Assembly: GCF_014077095.1 (NCBI RefSeq)
Contig: NZ_JACGVG010000036.1
Location: forward strand, 310,001-374,000
Length of the DNA stretch: 64,000 nt
Source: Colwellia sp. MB02u-6
GTDB lineage: Bacteria; Pseudomonadota; Gammaproteobacteria; Enterobacterales; Alteromonadaceae
Direction of reading: 5' to 3'
Position numbers and translations under genes: made by a program. The stretch's first letter is position 1, and the number at the start of each line of letters is the position of its first letter. Positions 1 to 8,610 of this stretch are shown one piece after another. The notes beneath the pieces were generated by a model. The model was not told the DNA's origin, did no database searches, and worked only from the letters and a program-made list of their open reading frames with translations.

Positions 1-1103
1 AAGGCGTTGTCTTGATCTGAGTGAGCAAATTGCTCTTGTCTTCCTTGCGAGCCTGCGGCCAACCAAGCGTAAGGCACAGGTGGTGGGCCTAATAATTTTT
101 CCGCCATTTCAATTAATCGAATAGTAAACGCCATGGTAATGGCACTAATACTTTTACCAACATGGTCAGCGGTAGTGCCTAGTTTTGCCATCCGAATTTG
201 CAGTTTCGGTATCATGCTACTGATTTCGATGAGTTCGTCGACCGATTTTGCTTTATGAGTAATGCTGGTAATGTTAATGGCATTTTGCCCTTCATTATTC
301 ATTAAATCAGTGACAGTGACCATGCCTTTGAGTTGGCTATAGGCCGTGACAGGTAAATGATGAATATGCTTTTGTGTCATCATCATTAACGCGTCATAGG
401 CGGTACTTTTAATATCAATTGTCGCCATGTCATCGGTCATGATTGCGCTAACCGGTTGCTCAATACCTAAGCCTTGCGCCACACAGCGCCGACGAATGTC
501 TTTGTCGGTTACTATGCCGAGTAATTGATCATTCTGTACAATAACCAAACATGAAAAACCTTGTTCGGTCATTAAAATAGCCGCTTGTTGAATACTGGTG
601 TCAGGGCTTACGGAAACAACAGGGTCATGACAAAGGTGAGCGATTGAGCTATTAAGTAATGAAGAATTTAAAATAGCGTCTTCATTAACTTGCAACATTT
701 TTTTATTGAGGCGTTGCTCAGATGTTTGCTGAAAAAATGCCAGCACATCGGGATATTCACTGACCAGCTGGTGAAAGTTATGGTAGTTGATGCTGTAAAG
801 CAAGGTATCTTCATCAGAGGTAACTTTAGTCTTGTCATCATTATTTAGGCAAAAAGCGGTACAAATATCACCTTCACTATATTTCCCCAATAACTCATTA
901 TTTTCAGTGACATAACTTAATGCACCTTTGCGTAATATGTAGAGGTTCGCGGCTACAATACCCTCTGGAGGTAGCGACTGCCCCCTACGCACATAACAAA
1001 TACTGATCTCTTTAACGACTTGTTCAATGATATTACTAGGCAATAAATCCATCGGAGGAATCGCTTGTATAAATTCACTGATTTCGGTTAATGCTGAGTC
1101 CAT
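1..1103 (-). CDS. Cyclic-nucleotide-binding / CBS / DUF294 nucleotidyltransferase-like protein (C-terminus outside window)
   Basis: The gene runs off the left edge; about 367 codons are visible from an ATG at 1103. The first ~140 residues resemble a cNMP-binding (Crp-type) domain. Two CBS repeats follow at roughly residues 155-270, then the start of a DUF294 putative nucleotidyltransferase domain with its GSQGRQE...SDQD signature near the window edge, like the GlnD active site. Proteins of this architecture are thought to sense nucleotides and act in signalling; the substrate is not established. It is divergent from the DUF4212/symporter pair, a neighbourhood common in Vibrio, Shewanella and Pseudomonas, which suggests a link to acetate or organic-acid uptake. 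The link is inference; the domain call is strong. Confidence 0.85.
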   Translation of the reverse strand, partial: MDSALTEISEFIQAIPPMDLLPSNIIEQVVKEISICYVRRGQSLPPEGIVAANLYILRKGALSYVTENNELLGKYSEGDICTAFCLNNDDKTKVTSDEDTLLYSINYHNFHQLVSEYPDVLAFFQQTSEQRLNKKMLQVNEDAILNSSLLNSSIAHLCHDPVVSVSPDTSIQQAAILMTEQGFSCLVIVQNDQLLGIVTDKDIRRRCVAQGLGIEQPVSAIMTDDMATIDIKSTAYDALMMMTQKHIHHLPVTAYSQLKGMVTVTDLMNNEGQNAINITSITHKAKSVDELIEISSMIPKLQIRMAKLGTTADHVGKSISAITMAFTIRLIEMAEKLLGPPPVPYAWLAAGSQGRQEQFAHSDQDNA

Positions 1104-1178
1104 GGCAATATTTCCAATAAGTATCCTTAGTGTATTTAGATGAATTGTAACCCTTAAGTCAACTATTTCACCCGTGTT

Positions 1179-1190
1179 CTAGACTAAAGT
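1179..1190 (+). promoter_or_regulatory. Candidate response-regulator site CTAGACTAAAGT upstream of the symporter operon
   Basis: The 12-mer CTAGACTAAAGT lies about 200 bp upstream of the DUF4212/symporter operon. The same word occurs in reverse orientation at 8470-8481 upstream of the crbR-like regulator, and an 11-base core recurs at 29004-29015. Acting as a CrbR binding site is an inference from the shared sequence and from the expected targets. Confidence 0.4.
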
Positions 1191-1389
1191 TTAATAGGAG
1201 AGTCGAAAAAAGATTGTTAGTGTGTAGCCTAGAGTAGGTTAAGTATTCATTTATCCACGTTTGCTTGTGCTAGCTGGTCGAATCAATAGTCAACCTTACT
1301 TTAAACAACGGGTATAAAGCGTATAAAAATCATAAAACGCTGTGCCTATTAAGCTAAACAGGTTTAATAGGAATAATCGCTAGGAGAGA

Positions 1390-1644
1390 ATGATGGAAGG
1401 TAATGCAACATATTGGTCAGAGAATCTGCGCCTAATATTTATAAGTCTTGTTATTTGGTTCGTAGTTTCATTTGGTTTTGGTTTACTGCTTGTTGAACCA
1501 TTAAATGAGATACGTCTAGGTGGGTATAAGCTAGGTTTCTGGTTTGCACAACAAGGTTCGATTTACACATTTGTCGGTTTAGTTTTTTGGTATACCAAAA
1601 AAATGAACGACCTTGATAAAAAATATAACGTGGAGGAATCATAA
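1390..1644 (+). CDS. DUF4212 small subunit of a sodium:solute symporter
   Basis: This 84-residue protein has two predicted membrane segments (about residues 12-35 and 48-67) and matches the DUF4212 family, the small partner encoded directly ahead of VC_2705-type SSS permeases. A strong ribosome site (AGGAGAG) precedes the ATG. Its TAA overlaps the ATG of the permease by one base (TAATG), so the two are very probably translationally coupled and act as one inner-membrane transporter. Its exact biochemical role is not known. The upstream gap holds a motif shared with the regulator promoter. Confidence 0.88.
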   Translation: MMEGNATYWSENLRLIFISLVIWFVVSFGFGLLLVEPLNEIRLGGYKLGFWFAQQGSIYTFVGLVFWYTKKMNDLDKKYNVEES

Positions 1645-3383
1645 TGGATGAGTTAAAACTTTATACCTACATTGCTGTGTTCGGTTCTTTCGCCGTTTAC
1701 TTTGGTATTGCTTGGTGGGCGCGTGCGGCTTCAACCAGTGATTTCTATGTCGCTGGTGGTGGTATTACGCCAATGCAAAATGGTATGGCTATCGGTGCCG
1801 ATTGGATGAGTGCTGCGTCATTCATTTCAATGGCGGGTATGATCTCATTCTTAGGTTATGGCGGTTCTGTATTCCTAATGGGTTGGACGGGTGGTTATGT
1901 ATTACTAGCCATGTTGCTTGCACCTTACATGCGTAAACACGGTAAGTTTACTGTACCTGAGTTTATTTTTGATCGTTATTATTCAAAAACTGCACGTATT
2001 GTTGCGGTTGCTTGTTTAATCATCGCTTCATTAACTTACATCATCGGTCAAATGAAAGGTGTGGGTGTTGCTTTCTCTCGCTTCTTAGAAGTTGATTATG
2101 ATTTAGGCCTTTACATCGGTATGTTCGTTGTTTGGGTTTATGCGGTACTCGGTGGTATGAAAGGTATTACTTACACGCAAATTGCTCAGTATTGTGTATT
2201 GATTTTTGCTTACACCATTCCAGCAGTATTTATTTCTTTACAGTTAACAGGTAATCCAATTCCACAACTAGGCTTAGGCTCTACCTTGGCAGATGGTAGT
2301 GGTGTTTACTTACTTGATAAGCTGGACATGGTAGTCACTGATCTTGGGTTTAAAGAATACACTACTGATAACATGGGTAGCTCAGTAAATATGTTCGCAT
2401 ATACCTTGTCACTGATGATTGGTACCGCAGGTTTACCTCACGTTATCATGCGCTTCTTCACTGTTCCTTCAGTAAAAGCAGCACGTCAATCAGCAGGTTA
2501 TGCTTTAGTTTTTATCGCTTTGTTATACACAGTTGCTCCAGCAGTTGGCGCTATGGCTCGTTTGAACTTAATGAACACTATCGAACCAGCAGCCGGTCAA
2601 AATATGGAATATGCTGAGCGTCCTCAGTGGTTTAAAGACTGGGAAAAAACGGGTTTATTACAATTCGAAGATAAAAACGGCGATGGTAAAATACAATACA
2701 ACGCTGATAAAACAACGAATGAAATGATTAAAGTTGACCGCGACATTATGGTATTGGCTAACCCTGCAATCGCAAACTTACCAAACTGGGTAATTGCATT
2801 AGTTGCCGCTGGTGGTTTGGCTGCCGCTTTGTCTACTGCAGCCGGTTTACTATTAGCAATATCCTCATCTATTTCCCATGATTTAATGAAAGGTATATTA
2901 ACGCCCGATTTAACTGAGAAAAATGAGTTACTAGCAGGTCGAATTGTTATGACAATAGCGGTTCTGGTCGCTGGCTGGTTGGGTTTAAATCCGCCTGGCT
3001 TTGCCGCAGGAACGGTTGCACTAGCCTTTGGTTTAGCTGCATCGTCAATATTCCCAGCGCTAATGATGGGTATATTTTCTAAGAAAATGAGTGGTACCGC
3101 AGCAGTATGGGGTATGTGTTCAGGTATCGGTGTAACTATGCTTTATGTGTTCCAACACAAAGGCCTTATGTTTATTCCAGGTACATCTTTCTTAGGTGAT
3201 ATGGGTCCTAACTGGTTCTTTGGTATTTCACCTAATGCCTTTGGTTCAGTCGGCGCATTTGTTAACTTTGCTGTAGCATTTACGGTATTAAGATTTACAG
3301 GTCCAGCGCCAGCTCATATCCAACAATTGGTTGAGAACTTCCGTACACCACATGGCGGTGTTTCAGCAGCACATGATCACTAA
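1644..3383 (+). CDS. Sodium:solute symporter, VC_2705 subfamily (acetate/solute permease, ActP-like)
   Basis: A 579-residue SLC5/SSS-family permease with about 13 membrane segments. The N-terminal region carries the typical family sequence around GADWMSAASFISMAG, and a soluble loop near residues 325-370 is characteristic of this subfamily. It should couple Na+ entry to uptake of a small carboxylate, with acetate the best guess because relatives lie beside acs or crbSR genes; substrate cannot be read from sequence. It follows the DUF4212 gene with a one-base overlap and is followed by a strong terminator. The kinase encoded at 4239-7676 has a domain of the same superfamily, so transporter and sensor may see the same solute. 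Confidence 0.9.
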   Translation: MDELKLYTYIAVFGSFAVYFGIAWWARAASTSDFYVAGGGITPMQNGMAIGADWMSAASFISMAGMISFLGYGGSVFLMGWTGGYVLLAMLLAPYMRKHGKFTVPEFIFDRYYSKTARIVAVACLIIASLTYIIGQMKGVGVAFSRFLEVDYDLGLYIGMFVVWVYAVLGGMKGITYTQIAQYCVLIFAYTIPAVFISLQLTGNPIPQLGLGSTLADGSGVYLLDKLDMVVTDLGFKEYTTDNMGSSVNMFAYTLSLMIGTAGLPHVIMRFFTVPSVKAARQSAGYALVFIALLYTVAPAVGAMARLNLMNTIEPAAGQNMEYAERPQWFKDWEKTGLLQFEDKNGDGKIQYNADKTTNEMIKVDRDIMVLANPAIANLPNWVIALVAAGGLAAALSTAAGLLLAISSSISHDLMKGILTPDLTEKNELLAGRIVMTIAVLVAGWLGLNPPGFAAGTVALAFGLAASSIFPALMMGIFSKKMSGTAAVWGMCSGIGVTMLYVFQHKGLMFIPGTSFLGDMGPNWFFGISPNAFGSVGAFVNFAVAFTVLRFTGPAPAHIQQLVENFRTPHGGVSAAHDH

Positions 3384-3426
3384 TAGCGTGTGATGGTATT
3401 TAATACCAATTAAATACCAATTAAAT

Positions 3427-3450
3427 AAAGGCTCCACTTGTGGAGCCTTT
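3427..3450 (+). terminator. Rho-independent terminator after the symporter operon
   Basis: A perfect 10-bp stem (AAAGGCTCCA / TGGAGCCTTT) with a 4-base loop lies 43 bp after the permease stop. The T-tract is only moderate. Confidence 0.8.
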
Positions 3451-3476
3451 AGCTTTTATTGTTAAGGATGGCTTTA

Positions 3477-3670
3477 AGCTAGATAACCAGCTGATGTCAT
3501 AGCAATTTCATTAATTAGGTGGTCTACTTTATACGCAGGAAAAATGGCCAAATATAAGACATTTATTTTAATAACTAGTTATTCTAATTATTAAATAAAT
3601 AACGCAGTAGTTGGTTATTTTAACCAGTAAAAATGATCAGGTAATTAGTGAGATTGGTATCAGATACACA
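3477..3670. repeat. Dispersed intergenic repeat, copy A
   Basis: This AT-rich stretch aligns along its length with 21380-21570. Shared blocks include TTTCATTAATTAG, CATTTATTT, TTAAATAAATAAC and TTTTAACC. The centre is an imperfect palindrome whose arms contain ATTTATTTTAATAACTAG and CTAATTATTAAATAAAT. Neither copy has a coding frame, and both lie between genes. The element resembles a short palindromic dispersed repeat of unknown origin. Confidence 0.65.
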
Positions 3671-3719
3671 GTTGTAAAATAACCTTTAAATTTGAATACT
3701 AAAGAAAATAAGGATAATC

Positions 3720-4160
3720 ATGAATCGTCATACAAGAACAGCATTAATAGTGGCACCGTTTCTTATCTTGGGTGGCTACATTGCGTCAGATTTTTATATC
3801 GAAAATAAAGCAGATCAAGAAAGAGTATTTAATATGGTACCCTTTGGTCTTTGTGATGTGATCAATGAAAAGTGTGTTTTGAAATCAGGCACATTTGAGG
3901 TCAATATTTATGATAAAGCGGGCACCACAACATTAAATTCGACTTTTCCACTCGATAGTGCAACATTTTTTTTAGTTGATAATAACAACCAAGTCAGCGC
4001 TTACCCTTTAGGTATGATGGATAGTGCCTATTACTGGCAGAGCCCAACACCTTTACGCAATAATATTAGTAACAAGGGTGATAAGCAAAAATTACGCATT
4101 ATTGCTAATATCAAAGGGGGTCAATATATTGCGGAGTTTTCTACTCAAACATTGAAGTAG
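3720..4160 (+). CDS. Hypothetical membrane-anchored protein
   Basis: A 146-residue protein with one N-terminal hydrophobic segment (about residues 8-24) followed by a soluble, probably periplasmic domain with two cysteines (in GLCDVINEKC). I do not recognise the family. The ATG has a ribosome site (AAGGATA) and the gene lies 78 bp upstream of the sensor kinase, so it could share its transcript. The predicted periplasmic domain is short and rich in beta-type sequence. No catalytic motif is visible. Confidence 0.6.
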   Translation: MNRHTRTALIVAPFLILGGYIASDFYIENKADQERVFNMVPFGLCDVINEKCVLKSGTFEVNIYDKAGTTTLNSTFPLDSATFFLVDNNNQVSAYPLGMMDSAYYWQSPTPLRNNISNKGDKQKLRIIANIKGGQYIAEFSTQTLK

Positions 4161-4238
4161 CATTAAATTTTAAGTTTAATGACATCTCTGAATAAACCCA
4201 TATAATCAGATGATTAATATCAGTTATAGAGAAATATT

Positions 4239-7200
4239 ATGTTTCCAAATTGGCAATTAGCAGGCTTAAGTTTTGCTTATATAGGTTTGCTGTTTTTTAT
4301 TGCCTATATTGGAGATAAATACCGTCATAAATTATTACGCAAAAGCCAGGCGATAATTTATGCATTAACCCTAGGCGTTTATTGTACGTCGTGGAGTTTT
4401 TTAGGCACTACTGGACAAGCGTCGAGTAATTTCATTTCACATTTACCGATATATTTAGGGCCTATACTACTCTTTATATTCGCTTGGCCTTTCATTCAAC
4501 GCATTATTAGCGTTAGTTTAAAATTAAATCTTACTTCGATCGCTGATTTATTAGCCGCTCGCTTTGGTAAATCACATAACTTAGCCATTTTAGTGACCAT
4601 AGTCGCGTTAGTGGGCACCATGCCTTATATTGCGCTGCAATTAAAAGCCATTGTTTATACTTTTCAACAGCTGCAAGCAGAGCGGAGTTTAGCTAATTGG
4701 CATTTTGGTTTAATCGTTAGTTTAGTCTTAGCCGGCTTTACCATAGTATTTGGTGTGCGTAATATCGATGTGACTGAACGTCATCCAGGTGTCATGCTCG
4801 CGATAGCCTTTGAATCTTTAGTTAAGCTGTTTGCCTTCGCGGCCGTTGGTATTTTTGTTACCTACGTACTCTTTGATTCGCCAATGGAAATTTGGCGTCG
4901 ATCGTCAACTATCCTCAATCTTGAACAGCAACTGAACTTTCCCAATATTATGTCAATGTTCGCTATGCTAGTGATCACCATGGCGGCATTTTTATCATTA
5001 CCACGACAATTTCAAGTCATGGTAGTTGAACTTAAAGATGAAAAAGATACTTGGCTTAGTCGTCGAATTTTTCCACTTTACTTATTAATATTTGCAATTT
5101 TTGCGGTGCCGTTAGGGCTAGCAGGACAGTTATTATTAGGTGATAGTGTTCCCTCTGATGCTTACGTATTATTTCTACCTTGGTATCATCAACAACCTTG
5201 GTTGACCTTGTTAACCTTTTTGGGTGCAATATCTGCTGCCAGTTCTATGGTAATAATTTCTTCTATTGCTTTGAGTACTATGCTCAGTAATGAAATTGTT
5301 TTTCCATGGTTATACCGAACAAATAAACACCATGAAACAGATTATGATAATTTCCGTTTACGATTATTAACTATTCGTAAGATATTAATTTTATTTGTTA
5401 TTTTATTAGGTTATGGCGTGTTTTTGATGACATCGCCAGATACCTTAAGTTCTTTAGGTGAAATAGCCTTTGGTGCTTTTGCCCAATTAACGCCAGCATT
5501 AGTCGCCGCTTTTTATTGGCGTAGAGCCACTTTAACTGCGGTTTATGGCGGAATTGTGATTGGTTTTGGTGCTTGGTTAACACTCAACTTTCTGCCACAA
5601 TTTGGCCTTTATCCAAATCCCTTTGAAGGCGGCTTTCTACCGGCTAATTCAATGGCGAGTCTGCTGTCATTATCAGCTAACATTATTGCCATGTGGTTAC
5701 TTTCTCATGTTAGTCGTCAAAGTGTACAAGAGCGCATGCAAGTATCCTTGTTTATGGAATACAAGGCGCCAAAAGTTTTACAGTTACAACGTAATAAACA
5801 AATCAATTATCAAGAACTTGAGCTATTACTTTCACGCTTTGTTGGTGAAGAGAAATCCAGTGCTAGTTTTATACAATTTCAGTGTTCAACAGACAAAAAA
5901 CAAATGAGCAATGTGACATATAACCAAAAATTATTGCAACACACTGAAAATACTTTGGCGAGTGTTATGGGGGCATCGTCTGCCCGTTTAGTATTATCAT
6001 CGGCGTTGGATGGTCGTGATATTGCTTTAGACGAAGTGGCGGTATTAGTGGAAGAAGCGTCGAGCCAACGCCAACAATATAGCCAAGATTTATTACAAAG
6101 TGCGATCGAAAATGCCAGTGAAGGGATTTCCATTGTTGATAGTGAGTTAAACCTTGTTGCCTGGAACAAAAAGTATGTAGATTTATTTAACTACCCCAGC
6201 GAGCTGGTTTTTCAAGGTAGCCCTGTCAGTGATTTAATTCGCTTTAACATACGTCGAGGTTTATGTGGTGTGGGTAAGGTTGATGAACAAGTTAGTAAAC
6301 GCCTAATGCATTTACGCAATGGCAGTCCGCATAGCTCTGAACGAGAAGATAGTGACGGTAGAGTCATACGTATTGAAGGTAATCCGCTACCGGGTGGTGG
6401 CTTTGTTATGCTATTTTCTGATATTACCGTCTATCGTCAAGCCGAAAGAGGTTTAATTGAAGCCAATGTGGATTTGGAAACACGGGTGCTTGAGCGAACA
6501 CAAAAATTAGAGCAAACCAACGATGCTTTAGCTTTAGCCCGTGAAAAAGCCGAGCAGTCGCATATTAAAAAAAGCTTATATTTAAAAGCTTGTAGCCATG
6601 ACTTAATGCAGCCATTAGAAGCTGCGCGGCTATTTACCTCAGCTTTAGCTAGCCAAGGCAATTTAACGGCAACACAACAACGACAGGTAGACAATATTGA
6701 CCACTCTTTAAAAGTAGCCAATAATCTAGTGGCAGATTTAGCAGAAATCTCCCGGATTGAAAGTGGTAATATAAAACTTAATATTAGCTCTTTTTCATTG
6801 AAATCTTTATTTGATGATATTGCCAAAGAGTTTTCTGCCAGTGCTGTGGAACATCAAGTAGAGTTTCGAGTACGCTGTAACTCCATGTGGTTACGTTCAG
6901 ATCGAAATTTATTACGCCGAATATTGCAAAATTTAATTGGTAACGCCTTTCGTTATGCCAGTCCAGGTAAGATATTGTTAGGGGCACGAGCGAAAGGAGA
7001 TATTGTTGATATACAAGTGCTAGATAATGGTCCAGGTATTCCTGAAGAAAAACAAACCATGGTATTTGAGCAATTTACCCAGTTAGATAATCAGCAGAGT
7101 TCATCAGCAGGAGGTTTAGGCTTAGGGCTAAACATTACCCAAAGCTTAGCTAAATTATTGGGTCACCCTTTAACGCTGAGTTCACAAGTGAATATGGGTT

Positions 7201-7676
7201 GTAAATTTACCGTTGGAGTTGAACACACTCGAGCACAACAAGAATCAGTAGCCAAAAAACCTGTGGTTAATTTGGGTTTAAGCAATGTTACGGTAATGTG
7301 TATCGATAATGACCCTGATGTCTTAGGTGGTATGGTTGAGCTATTATCAGTATGGGGTTGCAATGTATTGGCTGCGGATTCATATCATCAAGCACTGTCA
7401 ATTTTTGATGAGCACAAAAACGATATCGAAATACTGTTAGTTGACTATCAACTCGACGCTGACTTTAACGGTATCACGTTAATTAAAGAGTTAAGAAAGT
7501 TGAGTCGACACTACGTGCCTGCGGTGTTAATTACTGCAACCACAGATAGTAACCTAGAGGAAAAAGCCCTAGTAGCAGATATTGGTTTTATGCGTAAATT
7601 GATTAAACCTGCCACACTTAGAGCGATGATGAGTTCGATGTTAACGAAAAAAATGCAAGAAAAGTATGGGCACTAA
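4239..7676 (+). CDS. crbS: CrbS-like hybrid sensor histidine kinase with sodium:solute symporter domain
   Basis: A 1145-residue inner-membrane protein. Residues 1 to about 500 form an SLC5/SSS transporter-like domain. A PAS domain follows at about 620-735, a short coiled coil, then a HisKA region with the H-box SHDLMQPL (His787 as probable phosphorylation site). The HATPase spans about 885-1000 with DNGPGIPE near 929, and a C-terminal receiver has Asp1069 (LLVDYQLD) as probable acceptor. This domain order and the H-box match CrbS, which with CrbR controls acetyl-CoA synthetase and the acetate switch in Vibrio and Pseudomonas. The response regulator lies directly downstream on the opposite strand. 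Whether the transporter domain still moves solute is not visible. Confidence 0.88.
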   Translation: MFPNWQLAGLSFAYIGLLFFIAYIGDKYRHKLLRKSQAIIYALTLGVYCTSWSFLGTTGQASSNFISHLPIYLGPILLFIFAWPFIQRIISVSLKLNLTSIADLLAARFGKSHNLAILVTIVALVGTMPYIALQLKAIVYTFQQLQAERSLANWHFGLIVSLVLAGFTIVFGVRNIDVTERHPGVMLAIAFESLVKLFAFAAVGIFVTYVLFDSPMEIWRRSSTILNLEQQLNFPNIMSMFAMLVITMAAFLSLPRQFQVMVVELKDEKDTWLSRRIFPLYLLIFAIFAVPLGLAGQLLLGDSVPSDAYVLFLPWYHQQPWLTLLTFLGAISAASSMVIISSIALSTMLSNEIVFPWLYRTNKHHETDYDNFRLRLLTIRKILILFVILLGYGVFLMTSPDTLSSLGEIAFGAFAQLTPALVAAFYWRRATLTAVYGGIVIGFGAWLTLNFLPQFGLYPNPFEGGFLPANSMASLLSLSANIIAMWLLSHVSRQSVQERMQVSLFMEYKAPKVLQLQRNKQINYQELELLLSRFVGEEKSSASFIQFQCSTDKKQMSNVTYNQKLLQHTENTLASVMGASSARLVLSSALDGRDIALDEVAVLVEEASSQRQQYSQDLLQSAIENASEGISIVDSELNLVAWNKKYVDLFNYPSELVFQGSPVSDLIRFNIRRGLCGVGKVDEQVSKRLMHLRNGSPHSSEREDSDGRVIRIEGNPLPGGGFVMLFSDITVYRQAERGLIEANVDLETRVLERTQKLEQTNDALALAREKAEQSHIKKSLYLKACSHDLMQPLEAARLFTSALASQGNLTATQQRQVDNIDHSLKVANNLVADLAEISRIESGNIKLNISSFSLKSLFDDIAKEFSASAVEHQVEFRVRCNSMWLRSDRNLLRRILQNLIGNAFRYASPGKILLGARAKGDIVDIQVLDNGPGIPEEKQTMVFEQFTQLDNQQSSSAGGLGLGLNITQSLAKLLGHPLTLSSQVNMGCKFTVGVEHTRAQQESVAKKPVVNLGLSNVTVMCIDNDPDVLGGMVELLSVWGCNVLAADSYHQALSIFDEHKNDIEILLVDYQLDADFNGITLIKELRKLSRHYVPAVLITATTDSNLEEKALVADIGFMRKLIKPATLRAMMSSMLTKKMQEKYGH

Positions 7677-7736
7677 TAACTCATGATAACCTTACTTATT
7701 TTCAACTTGAGTGATTCAAGTTCAGGTAACTACACA

Positions 7737-8396
7737 TTAAAAGTCTTGTAATTGCACGTCAGAAATATCAAGTTGAGCAATAACGATAACCGCTTGTGTG
7801 CGGTTACGAACATCAAGTTTACGAAATATTGCCGTGGCATGCGCTTTGATGGTCGCCTCTGAAACATTTAAATCATAGGCAATTTGTTTATTAAGCATGC
7901 CTTGGGCGAACATCATTAAAATTCTATATTGTTGTTGAGTCAGGCTAGCAACACGCTCTGCAATATTGTTATTGTCTTGCATCGGTGACGACTCACTGTA
8001 AGCATCGGGTGTCCAAACATTACCCAATAAGACTTGTTGAATGGCATTATAAATATCTTCAACGGGGGTAGATTTTGGAATAAAGCCTGAAGCGCCATAA
8101 CCCATAGATTTATGTATGGTTTCGTGATCTTCATGAGCCGATACCACTACAACCGGTATTTGTGGAAAATGATTACGTACATGTATTAAGGTATTAAAGC
8201 CATGGGCACCAGGAATATGTAAATCTAGTAATAGCAGATCACTGTCGTTATTGTCACGCAGTTGCTGTTCTAACTCAGCTATAGTTTGTGCTTCCAGCCA
8301 ATGTGTTTGAGTTAGTTTTAATTTTAATGTCCCTAATAATGCTTGTCTAAATAATGGATGATCGTCAGCTATTATAATTTTTTCTGGCTGAATCAT
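7737..8396 (-). CDS. crbR: CrbR-like LuxR/NarL-family response regulator
   Basis: A 219-residue regulator: a receiver domain with the acidic pair Asp11-Asp12 and phospho-acceptor Asp58 (LLLLDLH), then a C-terminal LuxR-type helix-turn-helix (LNVSEATIKAHATAIFRKL). I chose the ATG at 8396 because AAAGGA sits just upstream; an in-frame start at 8432 is possible but has no better ribosome site. It converges with the kinase gene, leaving 60 bp between stops, and is its likely partner. The promoter region contains a near-palindrome, TTAGACTTTAGTCTAG, at 8466-8481, also present upstream of the symporter, which points to autoregulation. Known CrbR proteins activate acs; no acs gene is in this window. 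Confidence 0.85.
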   Translation of the reverse strand: MIQPEKIIIADDHPLFRQALLGTLKLKLTQTHWLEAQTIAELEQQLRDNNDSDLLLLDLHIPGAHGFNTLIHVRNHFPQIPVVVVSAHEDHETIHKSMGYGASGFIPKSTPVEDIYNAIQQVLLGNVWTPDAYSESSPMQDNNNIAERVASLTQQQYRILMMFAQGMLNKQIAYDLNVSEATIKAHATAIFRKLDVRNRTQAVIVIAQLDISDVQLQDF

Positions 8397-8465
8397 ATCG
8401 TTATTTCCTTTATAAAATTTATAGGATGCCAACCCTATTTTAGGTTGTTTACAATGGGTTGTTCA

Positions 8466-8481
8466 TTAGACTTTAGTCTAG
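8466..8481 (-). promoter_or_regulatory. Candidate autoregulatory operator of the CrbR-like regulator
   Basis: TTAGACTTTAGTCTAG has arms TAGACT and AGTCTA around a TT centre and lies about 70-85 bp upstream of the crbR start. On the minus strand it reads CTAGACTAAAGT, identical over 12 bases to 1179-1190. The protein that binds it is inferred, not shown. Confidence 0.45.
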
Positions 8482-8610
8482 CAAAAATTTCGTTGATCTG
8501 GTCGGATTTTAGCCAAATCAATCAAATAGTGCTAAAATCGAGTATATAACAGTAGCAAAAAAAAGGAAAAGCGAATTCTAGCGCATTAAAATAAGGCGCT
8601 ACAGCATCAC

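Noticed and set aside
7704-7722. Hairpin AACTTGA/TCAAGTT between the convergent crbS and crbR genes as a terminator
   Set aside because: The stem is only 7 bp, AT-rich, and has no T-tract on either strand.
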